A DNA stretch of 64,000 bases from Pelagibius sp028280305. Its GTDB lineage: Bacteria; Pseudomonadota; Alphaproteobacteria; Kiloniellales; Kiloniellaceae. The DNA is taken from NCBI RefSeq assembly GCF_965233615.1, contig NZ_OZ247495.1; one strand, given 5' to 3'. How positions within the stretch are numbered: the first letter of the stretch is position 1; the number at the start of each line of letters is the position of its first letter. The position numbers and the translations under genes are program-made. Positions 32,728-40,994 of this stretch are shown here, one piece after another. Below the pieces are notes generated by a model, which saw only the letters and a list, made by a program, of their open reading frames with translations, was not told the origin of the DNA and did no database searches.

Positions 32728-33744
32728 TCACGCTCTTTCGGCGAGCGGCAGGTTGACCAGCAGATTCTGGGGTTTGAGGCGCAGTTGACCGCTCTCGGCC
32801 ATCGCCAAGGCAAGGTAAACCGGTCGTCCGGCGATATCGGGGGCGACGACCGAAGGGTCCTGGAACTCCATGCGGAACAGCGACAGCAGACGCGCAAGCC
32901 GGCCTTCGCCGACATCGACTCCGTTGTAGAGGTCGTTCAGCAGCTTGCTGCCCTCCACGTCGAGGCCGATGTGCCAGATCCAACGCTCGTCGCTGATCTT
33001 CTGGACCGGCTGGATCGACACCCCCACGTCCAGAAAGTGCCTGACCCAGGCTTCGAGGACGCGGCAGAGGGCATCGAGACCCGCGCCGGCGAAGTTCAGG
33101 TTCAGAACCGTGTCATAACGGCTGGCGCGGTCCCAATAGATGTCGGCGTTATCTTCGTTGACGACGTCCAGTTCGACGGTGCGCAGCGGTGTCTGGGCCT
33201 CGGCCACCAGGCGCCCCAGGCTGCCGAAGCCGCCGGTGCTGGCGAACATCTCCACAGTTTCGGCATCCGCCGCCATGATGGCCCCGTCGTTGATGGTGAC
33301 CTGCTGGGGCCGGAAGAAAAGTTCCGCCGCGCGGACGCGCAGCGCGTCCTCCGCGCCCTCCAGCATCGCCCGGGCGATGACATGGGCAAGCTGGTCGACG
33401 AAGAGCGGCGGCAGGGTGATGCCCTCCGGCTCCAGGAACAGTTTCAGATAACAGTCTTCCAGGCTCTCGGCCGTGATAAGGCGCTGGCGGAAGGCGAGGA
33501 CGACCTCGTAGTTCTCGATGGCGTCCGGGTCGCCGATGGCCGCCAGGCGCTCCGCGCTGACCGCTTCTCGGGGGTTGTTCAGGAGGGCCGCATGCAGTGC
33601 CCGCTCGGACTCGTTGGATTCGGGAACGGGACGGACCTCGGGCCGCTGAAAGTAGGCCCGCAGATAGTCGTCGGTGACCGTCAGATGGCCTCGCCCGTTG
33701 CGCTGCAAGAGGTGATAGCCGGAGTCCTGCCAGAAATCGTGCAT
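32728..33744 (-). CDS. conserved protein of unknown function (DUF6352-like)
   Basis: The 338-residue protein starts MHDFWQDSGYHLLQRN and continues GHLTVTDDYLRAYFQRPEV, a start I associate with the DUF6352 proteins of alphaproteobacteria. It is soluble, acidic and mostly helical, without a signal peptide or known catalytic motif. It lies 45 bases downstream of the second sugar ABC permease gene on the same strand, so it may be read from that operon, but family members are usually seen in other contexts. No function is proposed. Confidence 0.75.
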   Translation of the reverse strand: MHDFWQDSGYHLLQRNGRGHLTVTDDYLRAYFQRPEVRPVPESNESERALHAALLNNPREAVSAERLAAIGDPDAIENYEVVLAFRQRLITAESLEDCYLKLFLEPEGITLPPLFVDQLAHVIARAMLEGAEDALRVRAAELFFRPQQVTINDGAIMAADAETVEMFASTGGFGSLGRLVAEAQTPLRTVELDVVNEDNADIYWDRASRYDTVLNLNFAGAGLDALCRVLEAWVRHFLDVGVSIQPVQKISDERWIWHIGLDVEGSKLLNDLYNGVDVGEGRLARLLSLFRMEFQDPSVVAPDIAGRPVYLALAMAESGQLRLKPQNLLVNLPLAERA

Positions 33745-33789
33745 GGGCGCTTCTATAAGGCGCGGGCCCAGCGCTGTCCAGGTGGCCGG

Positions 33790-34605
33790 CTACTTGAGGC
33801 CGCCCGCAAAGCCGGCGGTCAGCCATTTCTGCACCAGGCTGACGAGTGCCAGGATCGGCAGAGATGCGAGGAAGCCTATAGCCGCCAACCGGCCCCAAAA
33901 GGTTTCGTCTTCGGTGATCAGGGTGGCGATGAATGTCGGCAGAGTGAACTTCGACGGCGTCTGGATGAACAGCAGTGCGTAAGCGAACTCGTTCCAACTG
34001 AGGATCATGAGGAACACCGCGGTGGCAGCCAGGCCGGGCGCCATGATCGGCAGCACGACCGTGGTCAGCCGTTGAATGAGCGAGGCGCCGTCGATCAGGG
34101 CGGCTTCTTCATAGCTTTTCGGCACGTCCCGCACGAAGCCGATCAGCATCCAGATGGCGAAGGGCAGGGCATAGACCTGGTAAACCAGCACCAACCCGGT
34201 CAGGCTGTCGAGCAGGCCCAGGCTGCGCAGCACTTGGTAGAGAGGGATCGCCAGAACGAGGGGCGGCGCGAGCTTTACAAGTAGCACGAAAACCAGAAAG
34301 GCGATATCGAGGCGATGCGGCAGATCCAGGCGCACCAAGGCATAGGCCGCAGGGAAGCCGGCAAGCAGCGCCAGGGCCGTGGCCCCGAAGGTGACATAGA
34401 GGCTGTTGGCGATCTTGCCGAGAATATCGTCGGCGAAGAGGGCGCGGTAATGCTCCAGCGTCAGGCTATTGGGGAGCAGGTCGACAGAGGTTGAGACGAA
34501 CTCCAGCGGCGGCTTCACCGAAGTGCCGGCCATCCAGAGAATCGGCAGCAGCATGATAGCGGTTACGGCATAGGCCGCCGCGCTTCGATGGGCGTTACGC
34601 CACAT
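33790..34605 (-). CDS. carbohydrate ABC transporter permease, MalG type
   Basis: The 271-residue inner-membrane protein has six hydrophobic segments and the permease EAA loop (SYEEAALIDGASLIQRLTTVVLPIMAPG) that contacts the ATPase. An extended periplasmic segment follows the first helix, as in MalG. It is the second permease of the importer; its start overlaps the end of the MalF-type gene by 11 bases, indicating coupling. The next genes do not include an ATPase. Confidence 0.94.
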   Translation of the reverse strand: MWRNAHRSAAAYAVTAIMLLPILWMAGTSVKPPLEFVSTSVDLLPNSLTLEHYRALFADDILGKIANSLYVTFGATALALLAGFPAAYALVRLDLPHRLDIAFLVFVLLVKLAPPLVLAIPLYQVLRSLGLLDSLTGLVLVYQVYALPFAIWMLIGFVRDVPKSYEEAALIDGASLIQRLTTVVLPIMAPGLAATAVFLMILSWNEFAYALLFIQTPSKFTLPTFIATLITEDETFWGRLAAIGFLASLPILALVSLVQKWLTAGFAGGLK

Positions 34606-35467
34606 GAGACTGCCCGCCGATGATCTTCAGGACGTAGATGGCGGCCAGGAGTCCGGCGACGACGACCATGATGACCGCCGCGGCCGAGGCAAGGCCGACG
34701 TCGAAGAAGCGGAAACCCAGACGGTAGACGTACATCGACAGGGTTTCCGTAGCGTTCCCCGGTCCGCCGCCGGTCAGGGCATAGACCTTGTCGAAGATCT
34801 TGAAGCTTTCGATGCAGCGCAGCAGGGCGGCCAGCAGGAGGTGGGGCGTCAGCAGCGGCAAAGTGATGGTGAACAGGATCTGGCGCGGCGAAGCGCCGTC
34901 CATGCGTGCGGCCTCGTAAACCTCCGGCTGGATTGACTGCAAGCCGGCCAGGAGGATCAGGAAGGTGAAGGGCGCGGTCTGCCAGAGGTCGACCAACACC
35001 AGCGAGAGCATTGCCAGATCCGGATCGAAGAGCCATTCCACCGGGTTCAGCGTCAGCGCCCTCAGCAGGTTGTTGAGAAACCCGAAGTCGTAGTGGAACC
35101 AGGCGCTCCAGATGGCGGTCACCACCATGGTCGAGAGAACGAAGGGTGCGATAAGCGCGGGTATGACGAAACGGCGTCCCGGGAATTGCCGGTTCATCAT
35201 CAGCGCCAGCGCGAGCCCGAGGCTCACCTCGCTGATCGTTGCCGCCAGGGTGAAGACGACGGTGTTCCAGGTTGCCTGCCGGAAGAAGCGGTCGCCCAGC
35301 AAGTCGCCGTAGTTCTCGGTACCGACAAAGACGGCGCCGTCCAGACCGTAGTCGGTCGCGAAAAAGGACAGTAGCAGGCCGCGCCCCAAGGGGTAGATCG
35401 TCAGAAGGGCGAAGAGGGTGATGGCCGGCGCAAGCAGCAGGAGGGGAACATAGCGCGGGCCTTGCAT
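34595..35467 (-). CDS. carbohydrate ABC transporter permease, MalF type
   Basis: The 290-residue protein has six membrane segments and the EAA loop (YEAARMDGASPRQILFTITLPLLTPH), the docking site for a MsmK/UgpC-type ATPase. The N-terminal part (LLLLAPAITLFALLTIYPLGRGLLLSF) is typical of the family. It forms a heterodimer with the MalG-type permease encoded 3'. A strong hairpin lies between it and the binding-protein gene upstream. Confidence 0.94.
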   Translation of the reverse strand: MQGPRYVPLLLLAPAITLFALLTIYPLGRGLLLSFFATDYGLDGAVFVGTENYGDLLGDRFFRQATWNTVVFTLAATISEVSLGLALALMMNRQFPGRRFVIPALIAPFVLSTMVVTAIWSAWFHYDFGFLNNLLRALTLNPVEWLFDPDLAMLSLVLVDLWQTAPFTFLILLAGLQSIQPEVYEAARMDGASPRQILFTITLPLLTPHLLLAALLRCIESFKIFDKVYALTGGGPGNATETLSMYVYRLGFRFFDVGLASAAAVIMVVVAGLLAAIYVLKIIGGQSHVA

Positions 35468-35495
35468 CGAAGCTTCCTTCTTGGCCGGGCTGGGC

Positions 35496-35525
35496 GGGGA
35501 TAGAGGCAGTGCCGCCTCTATCCCC
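35496..35525 (-). terminator. 12-bp stem-loop between binding-protein and permease genes
   Basis: GGGGATAGAGGC (35496-35507) and GCCTCTATCCCC (35514-35525) pair perfectly around a 6-base loop. There is no T-tract. Hairpins in this position in other sugar ABC operons partially terminate or protect the transcript, so that the binding protein is made in excess over the permeases; that role is inferred here. Confidence 0.65.
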
Positions 35526-35539
35526 TCAGCGTCGCCGGA

Positions 35540-36775
35540 CTAGCGCCTGAGTGCGCGGGCAATCTTGCCGTTGGCTTCGACAAGTGCTTCCTGCGGTTTC
35601 ATTTCGCCGATCATGGCAAGCTGCAGATAGTCGCCGAGAATGGCTTCGACCTTGCTCCACTGGGTGATGCGCGGCCTCGGCTGGGCGTTTTGCAGGGCCT
35701 CGACCTGGGCCGGATACCAGCGGTATTTGCCGATTACTTCCGGGTCCTCATAGACACTGGCGCGGGTCGGCGGGGTGCCCACCTCCAGAGCCAGTTTCTT
35801 CTGCATTTCCGGCGAGGTCAGGAAGTCGATGAAGTCGCGCGCACGCTCCGGGTTTTTGGCATCTGCGGGCACCGCTAGGAGCCAGGAGCCCAGCATCGGG
35901 GCCGGGCCCTGGACCTGGCCGGGGGCCGCCATGATCTCGATCTTGCCCGGTACCTTCGATTTCGCCGGGTCGTCCAGCGAGGGCGCCCAGGACGGCCAGA
36001 GTTCGATGGTCATGGCCGTGGTCCCCTGCATCAAGGCATCGCGCACTTCGGTCGAGTTGTAGGTCTCGACGCCTTTGGGGGCGTAGTTCTTGAGCGCCAG
36101 GAATAGCTCCAGCGCATCGAGCGCCGCAGCGCTGTCGAGGCTTGCCGTGCCCTCGGCGTCAACGACCCGGGCGCCATGCGCCCAGAGGATCGGCAGGAAC
36201 CCGGTGACGATCGGATTGGCTTTCTTGCCCCGGAACACCGCCCCGGAAACGCCGTCCTCCGCCTTGCTGATGGTACGCGCGGCTTCCAGTACGTCCGTCC
36301 AGCTTTCCGGCCGGGTAAGCCCGTGCTTCTCGAAAAGATCCTTGCGATAGGCGAAGAGCTCGACGTTGCCGACGAAGGGCACAGCATAGAAGGGGCCGCT
36401 GCCGACCGGGTAACGCGATACATCGCGGGCGGGCTTGACGAAGTCCCTGTCGACGCCGCCGCCAAGCTTGTCGAGATCGTTCAGCCAGCCATTGGCCATG
36501 AACTCAACGGCCCAGGGGTCGTCCAGCATGATCACGTCATAGGCGCCGGATTTTTCCCGCATCGAAATGGTGACCTTTTCAAGCAGGCCGCCGCCGGGCA
36601 ATTCCAGGCGTTCCGTCTTGAGCCCCGGGTTCTTGGCCTCGTACATCTCCACGGCGATTTTCAAAGCCTGGCCGTAGCCGCCGTCGCGGCCGGCGATGAC
36701 CAGTGTTTCGGCCTGAACGGACGCGACGCCGAAGACGGCGGCCCCGGCCAGTATCGCGGTAACAAGTCGTTTCAT
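35540..36775 (-). CDS. extracellular sugar-binding protein of an ABC importer
   Basis: The periplasmic solute-binding protein of 411 residues has a signal peptide (MKRLVTAILAGAAVFGVASVQA, cleavage near residue 22). The type-1 carbohydrate-binding fold follows (ETLVIAGRDGGYGQALK, YDVIMLDDPWAVEFMANGWL, GSWLLAVPADAKNPERARDFIDFL). ATG 36775 has GGGAGA upstream and is the only start that gives a proper signal. It is the first gene of the importer operon, divergent from a LacI-family regulator whose presumed operators lie between them. The sugar is unknown. Confidence 0.93.
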   Translation of the reverse strand: MKRLVTAILAGAAVFGVASVQAETLVIAGRDGGYGQALKIAVEMYEAKNPGLKTERLELPGGGLLEKVTISMREKSGAYDVIMLDDPWAVEFMANGWLNDLDKLGGGVDRDFVKPARDVSRYPVGSGPFYAVPFVGNVELFAYRKDLFEKHGLTRPESWTDVLEAARTISKAEDGVSGAVFRGKKANPIVTGFLPILWAHGARVVDAEGTASLDSAAALDALELFLALKNYAPKGVETYNSTEVRDALMQGTTAMTIELWPSWAPSLDDPAKSKVPGKIEIMAAPGQVQGPAPMLGSWLLAVPADAKNPERARDFIDFLTSPEMQKKLALEVGTPPTRASVYEDPEVIGKYRWYPAQVEALQNAQPRPRITQWSKVEAILGDYLQLAMIGEMKPQEALVEANGKIARALRR

Positions 36776-36827
36776 CGCGGAATCTCCCTTTGCATCGTGC
36801 CGTGTTCCGGCCGCGACAGATGAAATT

Positions 36828-36839
36828 GCAAACGTTTGC
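36828..36839. promoter_or_regulatory. LacI-family operator 1
   Basis: GCAAACGTTTGC is a perfect 12-bp palindrome with the central CG typical of LacI-family operators, 53 bases upstream of the binding-protein start. It is the likely binding site of the divergent LacI-type regulator. Confidence 0.75.
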
Positions 36840-36916
36840 GATATTGAGCTTATGATGAGCCGCAACTTCCTTCAAATTAAGGTTCAATGAAGCTTTCTGG
36901 GCCGGAACGTGAAAGA

Positions 36917-36928
36917 GAAAGCGTTTGC
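36917..36928. promoter_or_regulatory. LacI-family operator 2 (imperfect)
   Basis: GAAAGCGTTTGC differs from operator 1 by two bases, and the centres of the two sites are 89 bases apart. It lies 33 bases upstream of the regulator start and may mediate autoregulation or looping. Confidence 0.55.
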
Positions 36929-36961
36929 AAAATAGGCTTCTGGCGACAATATTGCAACCTG

Positions 36962-37969
36962 ATGAACCGTATCACCATCAAGGATGTCGCCCGGGCGGCG
37001 GGGGTTTCGGCCTCTGCGGTATCCAGGGTCTTTACAGAGGGCGCCAGCGCGTCGGTCAAAACCCGCGAAAAGGTGCTGGCCGCTGCTGACCTGCTGGGAT
37101 ATCGGCCGTCGCTTCTGGCGCGGGGGCTGGTGAGCAACCGCACAAACATGGTCACACTGGTCATGGGGCGAATGACCGATCCCTTCGACGCTTTGTTCAT
37201 GGACAGCTTTGCCGAAGCAATGGCCCGGCGCGGGACCCGTCTTATGCTTTCCCCAGTCAGGGCCGGGGCGTCGGAAGAGGACAGCCTGCTGCAGGCGCTC
37301 GACTATCAGTCGGATGCTGTGATCGTCTCCGCGGGCACCATGTCGTTGGCTCATTCGGAACGCTGTGTAAGGGCGGGCCTGCGGGTCATCCTGGCCGGGC
37401 GGGTGCTGGAGGCGCCGGGTGTCGACTGCGTGTTGGCCGACAACAGGGACGGTGGACGACAGGCCGCAGAGCTGCTGCTGCGGACCGGGTGCCGATCCCT
37501 GGCTTACCTCGGTCAGGGTGGTGCAACCTTCTCCGACCGCGAACGGCGCGACGGCTTTGGGATGGCGGTTGCCGAGGCTGGCGCGACCTTCACCGAACAG
37601 GGCGTGGGCGGCCGGGAACATGCCGAGGCCTTTTCGGCGGCGACCGAGCTGTTGTCCCGCTTGCCAAGGCCAGACGGCATTTTCTGCAGCAATGACAACA
37701 TCGCCATTTGCGCTTTGGAGGCCTGCCGGGCCCTGGGCCTGGCGGTTCCCGGCGACGTGGCCATTGTCGGTTTCAACAACCTGCCCGATGCGGCGCGGCG
37801 CAGCTTTCAACTCACCACCTTGGATTATCCGGCCTCCAAGGTCGTTGCCGAGATCTGCAATCTGTTGGATCTCAGGGAAGGGGACTTCGGGCGTGAAAGT
37901 GAGATCCGCCGCATTCCGACGCAACTGGTCGTGCGCTCTTCGACGCGCGCGCGCGATGCCGTGGGGTAA
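36962..37969 (+). CDS. LacI-family transcriptional regulator
   Basis: The 335-residue protein has an N-terminal LacI helix-turn-helix (ITIKDVARAAGVSASAVSRVF) and hinge helix (YRPSLLARGLVSNRT). A periplasmic-binding-protein-like effector domain follows (VTLVMGRMTDPFDALFMD, AVIVSAGTMS, FCSNDNIAICALEACRALGLAVPGDVAIVGFNN). ATG 36962 is chosen because it starts directly at the helix-turn-helix. It is divergent from the sugar importer and probably represses it until the imported sugar binds. Two operator-like sites lie between. Confidence 0.95.
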   Translation: MNRITIKDVARAAGVSASAVSRVFTEGASASVKTREKVLAAADLLGYRPSLLARGLVSNRTNMVTLVMGRMTDPFDALFMDSFAEAMARRGTRLMLSPVRAGASEEDSLLQALDYQSDAVIVSAGTMSLAHSERCVRAGLRVILAGRVLEAPGVDCVLADNRDGGRQAAELLLRTGCRSLAYLGQGGATFSDRERRDGFGMAVAEAGATFTEQGVGGREHAEAFSAATELLSRLPRPDGIFCSNDNIAICALEACRALGLAVPGDVAIVGFNNLPDAARRSFQLTTLDYPASKVVAEICNLLDLREGDFGRESEIRRIPTQLVVRSSTRARDAVG

Positions 37970-38091
37970 CGGCGTTCCCGGCAGTGTCTAAACCTCGGAA
38001 CCGTGCCGTTTGAGCGCTCTTTACCATCCGCCGCCGGGCCGGCGAGCCATGCGCTAACTGAACATTTACAATGCAAAGTTATCTATATCGC

Positions 38092-38110
38092 ACCGCAGCA
38101 AAACTGCGGT
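38092..38110 (+). repeat. 7-bp inverted repeat in the sulP leader
   Basis: ACCGCAG (38092-38098) and CTGCGGT (38104-38110) pair perfectly across CAAAA, 58 bases upstream of the SulP start. Flanks are AT-rich. It may be a leader hairpin or an operator. Confidence 0.45.
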
Positions 38111-38168
38111 ATGAAACCTTCGAATTGCTAACCCCCTAAATTTCCTAACTTTTTGCAGGATCAAGCCC

Positions 38169-39767
38169 ATGCTTGCTGCCTTGGCCAGCCGCTTTTCCTT
38201 TGCCGATTCCCAGGGCTCCGGCCGCACAGCCTTTACCCCCGGCCGCATCAAGATCGAGGTTCTCTCGGGGCTGACGGTGGCCCTGGCGCTGGTGCCCGAG
38301 GCTGTGGCTTTTTCCTTCGTCGCCGGGGTGCACCCCCTGGTCGGACTCTATGCGGCCTTCATCGTCGGCCTGGTGACCGCCGTCATCGGCGGGCGTCCGG
38401 GCATGATTTCCGGGGCCACCGGGGCGCTGGCTGTGGTGATGGTGTCGCTGGTCGCCGCCCATGGGGTTCAGTACCTCTTCGCCACGGTGGTGCTGATGGG
38501 CATCCTGCAGGTTCTGGCCGGGGTCTTCCGGCTCGGCAAGTTCATCCGTCTGGTGCCCCATCCGGTGATGCTGGGGTTCGTCAACGGCCTCGCCATCGTC
38601 ATCTTCATGGCCCAGCTCACCCAGTTCCAGGTCGCCGGCCCCGACGGCGCGAAGGTCTGGATGACCGGTTGGCCCCTGGTGGTGATGCTGGGCCTCGTCG
38701 CCCTGACCATGGCCATTATCTGGATCATGCCGAAGATCACCTCCGTCGTTCCGGCGCCGCTGGCAGGGATCGTCGTTGTCGCCGGTATCGTCATCGCTTT
38801 CGGCATCGAGGTGCCGCGGGTCGGCGATCTGGCATCCATCGAGGGCGGGCTGCCGCTGTTCCAGATCCCCATGGTCCCGATCAACCTGGAGACCTTGCAG
38901 ATCATTCTCCCCTATGCGCTGATCCTCGCCGCCATCGGCCTGATCGAAAGCCTGCTGACCCTCAATCTTGTCGGCGAGATCACGGAAAAGCGCGGCGGCG
39001 CCTCGCAGGAGTGCATCGCCCAGGGGATCGCCAACACGGTGACCGGTTTCTTCGGCGGCATGGGCGGCTGCGCCATGATCGGCCAGTCGATGATCAACGT
39101 GAAGTCGGGCGGGCGCACCCGCCTCTCCGGCATCTCGGCCGCACTGTTCCTGTTGACCTTCATCCTGGTCGCCTCCAGCCTGATCGAGCAGATCCCTCTG
39201 GCCGCCCTGGTCGGGGTCATGATGATGGTGGTGGTCGGCACCTTTGCCTGGCAGAGCCTGAAGACCCTGCGGCGGATTCCCCTGACCGATGCCATGGTCA
39301 TGTTCCTGGTGACGGTGGTGACGGTCATGAGTGACCTCGCCATTGCCGTCGTTGTCGGCGTCATCGTCTCGGCGCTTGCCTATGCCTGGAACAACGCGAC
39401 GCGCATTCACGCCAAGGCGCATTTCACCCCGGAAGGTGCGCGGGTCTATCAGATCGAAGGGCCGCTGTTCTTCGGTTCGACGGACGGCTTTGCCGAAATC
39501 TTCAAGCCCCAGGACGACCCCGGTCTGGTCATCGTCGACTTCATGAACAGCCGGGTCGTCGATCAGTCGGCGCTGCAGGCGATCGAGGCGCTGGCATCGA
39601 AGTACGAGGTGCTCGGCAAGACACTCCAACTACGCCATCTCTCCCACGACTGTCACCGGCTGCTCAACCGGGCCGGTCAATTGATCGTCGATGCCGATGA
39701 CGATCCCACCTATGGGCTGGCGGTGGATTATTCGGTCAAGACCGGCAGCCTGGGCGGCGGGCACTAG
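38169..39767 (+). CDS. SulP family inorganic anion transporter with STAS domain
   Basis: The 532-residue protein has a SulP/SLC26 membrane domain (LALVPEAVAFSFVAGVHPLVGLYAAF, MISGATGALAVVMVSL, TGFFGGMGGCAMIGQSMINV) and a C-terminal cytoplasmic STAS domain from about residue 420 (GPLFFGSTDGFAEIF, VIVDFMNSRVVDQSALQAIEAL). The family moves sulfate, bicarbonate or dicarboxylates across the inner membrane. No carbonic anhydrase or cys gene is adjacent, so the anion cannot be assigned. It has its own leader with a hairpin. Confidence 0.95.
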   Translation: MLAALASRFSFADSQGSGRTAFTPGRIKIEVLSGLTVALALVPEAVAFSFVAGVHPLVGLYAAFIVGLVTAVIGGRPGMISGATGALAVVMVSLVAAHGVQYLFATVVLMGILQVLAGVFRLGKFIRLVPHPVMLGFVNGLAIVIFMAQLTQFQVAGPDGAKVWMTGWPLVVMLGLVALTMAIIWIMPKITSVVPAPLAGIVVVAGIVIAFGIEVPRVGDLASIEGGLPLFQIPMVPINLETLQIILPYALILAAIGLIESLLTLNLVGEITEKRGGASQECIAQGIANTVTGFFGGMGGCAMIGQSMINVKSGGRTRLSGISAALFLLTFILVASSLIEQIPLAALVGVMMMVVVGTFAWQSLKTLRRIPLTDAMVMFLVTVVTVMSDLAIAVVVGVIVSALAYAWNNATRIHAKAHFTPEGARVYQIEGPLFFGSTDGFAEIFKPQDDPGLVIVDFMNSRVVDQSALQAIEALASKYEVLGKTLQLRHLSHDCHRLLNRAGQLIVDADDDPTYGLAVDYSVKTGSLGGGH

Positions 39768-39992
39768 CCCGGCGGAGCCGTTGGATACGGTCCAGAGGAA
39801 TCTCGGGTTCCCGACTGTATTTTCAGTATTTTTTGTTCCTTTGGCCCCATTCTGTGAGTGTCGGCGAAGGCTGGACTGTTGCTGGCCGGGGTGCGATAGT
39901 CTGGCCGCTGTCGCCGGGGCCTGCAGGCGGCGGAGTCCCAGGTTTTGTGCGGCAGGCAGGTTTTTCGGACGGTATAGGGAATCGGCTCGGAT

Positions 39993-40370
39993 ATGGGCAC
40001 CACGATAGGCACAAGGCTCTTCACCTGGTTGCGCGGCGAAGAGGTCGGGCGCGACCAACAGGGCAACCGCTATTACCGGGCCAAGGGTGGTGGGCGTACC
40101 CACAAGGATTCGCTGCGCAAGGAGCAGCGCTGGGTGATCTACGACGGCGAAGTCGAAGCCAGCCGGGTTCCGGCGGAATGGCATGCCTGGTTGCACCATA
40201 CCAGCGACGAGATCCCGCCGGAGGGCGGCCCGGAGCGGCGTCCCTGGCAGAAGGAACACAAGCCCAATATGACCGGGACGCAGCAGGCTTACCGCCCGCC
40301 GGGGCACACCCTGCAGGGTGGGCAGCGCGACAAAGCGACCGGAGACTACGAACCCTGGACGCCGAACTGA
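39993..40370 (+). CDS. NADH:ubiquinone oxidoreductase accessory subunit, NDUFA12 (B17.2) family
   Basis: The 125-residue protein has the NDUFA12 signature: GEEVGRDQQGNRYYRAK, RWVIYDGEVEASRVPAEWHAWLHH and a C-terminal KPNMTGTQQAYRPPG. This is an accessory subunit of complex I shared by alphaproteobacteria and mitochondria. No nuo gene is nearby, which is normal since it is usually unlinked. It precedes the mlaD-like gene on the same strand, an order common in this class. Confidence 0.95.
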   Translation: MGTTIGTRLFTWLRGEEVGRDQQGNRYYRAKGGGRTHKDSLRKEQRWVIYDGEVEASRVPAEWHAWLHHTSDEIPPEGGPERRPWQKEHKPNMTGTQQAYRPPGHTLQGGQRDKATGDYEPWTPN

Positions 40371-40503
40371 TCTGAGCCTCCCAGACCCACCATGGGTGTT
40401 TGTTGATTAGGCGGTGTCGCTCTGTCGATTTGGACAGGGGCTTGGGCTTAAGACCCGTCAGCTCGCCGAACACAGAAAAGCCAGCAGTCAGAGGATTGGC
40501 AGC

Positions 40504-40980
40504 ATGCGCAGAAATATGATCGAGACGATAATGGGCGCGGTGGTCCTTCTGGTGGCCGTCAGCTTTGTCGTTTTCGCGTTCCGCACCACCAGCATCGATT
40601 CGGCCAACGGCAGCGGTTACCAGTTGCTGGTCGAATTCGACGATGCATCGGGCCTGGTCACCGGCACCGATGTGCGCATGGCCGGTGTGAAAGTCGGTTC
40701 GGTGCTCAGTCAGCGCCTGAACCCCGAGACCTATTTTGCCGAGGTCAGCCTCAGCATCGACGAGACCATCAAGCTGCCGACGGACAGCTCCGCACGCATC
40801 ATTCCCGAGGGACTGCTGGGCGGCAATTACGTGGCGCTGGAGCCGGGCGGCGCCGAGGATTATCTGAGCGACGGCGAGCAGATCCAGTTCACGCAGGGCT
40901 CGATCAACGTCGTTGATCTTCTGGGCCGTTTCATCTTCAGCGCCGCAGAGCTGTCGAGCCCCTCGGACAACGGACAGTAA
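40504..40980 (+). CDS. mlaD: outer membrane lipid asymmetry protein MlaD
   Basis: MlaD is the membrane-anchored MCE ring of the Mla phospholipid transporter. The 158-residue protein has one N-terminal membrane helix (IMGAVVLLVAVSFVVFAF) and a single MCE domain (YQLLVEFDDASGLVTGTDVRMAGVKVGSV, IIPEGLLGGNYVALEPG). A short tail ends at a helix with VVDLLGRFIFSAAE. ATG 40504 has AGAGGA upstream. The other Mla components (MlaE, MlaF, MlaC) are not in the window, so mlaD is separated from its partners here. The methyltransferase gene begins 15 bases after its stop. Confidence 0.93.
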   Translation: MRRNMIETIMGAVVLLVAVSFVVFAFRTTSIDSANGSGYQLLVEFDDASGLVTGTDVRMAGVKVGSVLSQRLNPETYFAEVSLSIDETIKLPTDSSARIIPEGLLGGNYVALEPGGAEDYLSDGEQIQFTQGSINVVDLLGRFIFSAAELSSPSDNGQ

Positions 40981-40994
40981 GCGGAACGCGGCTT

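Noticed and set aside
32599..34284. 561-codon + strand open frame across the DUF6352-like and permease genes
   Set aside because: It crosses an intergenic gap and two genes on the other strand that have clear family features; composition is Gln/Arg/Gly-rich and non-protein-like.
38145..39629. 494-codon open frame antisense to sulP
   Set aside because: It is His/Asp/Gln repeat-like, a typical reverse reading of hydrophobic membrane-protein codons.
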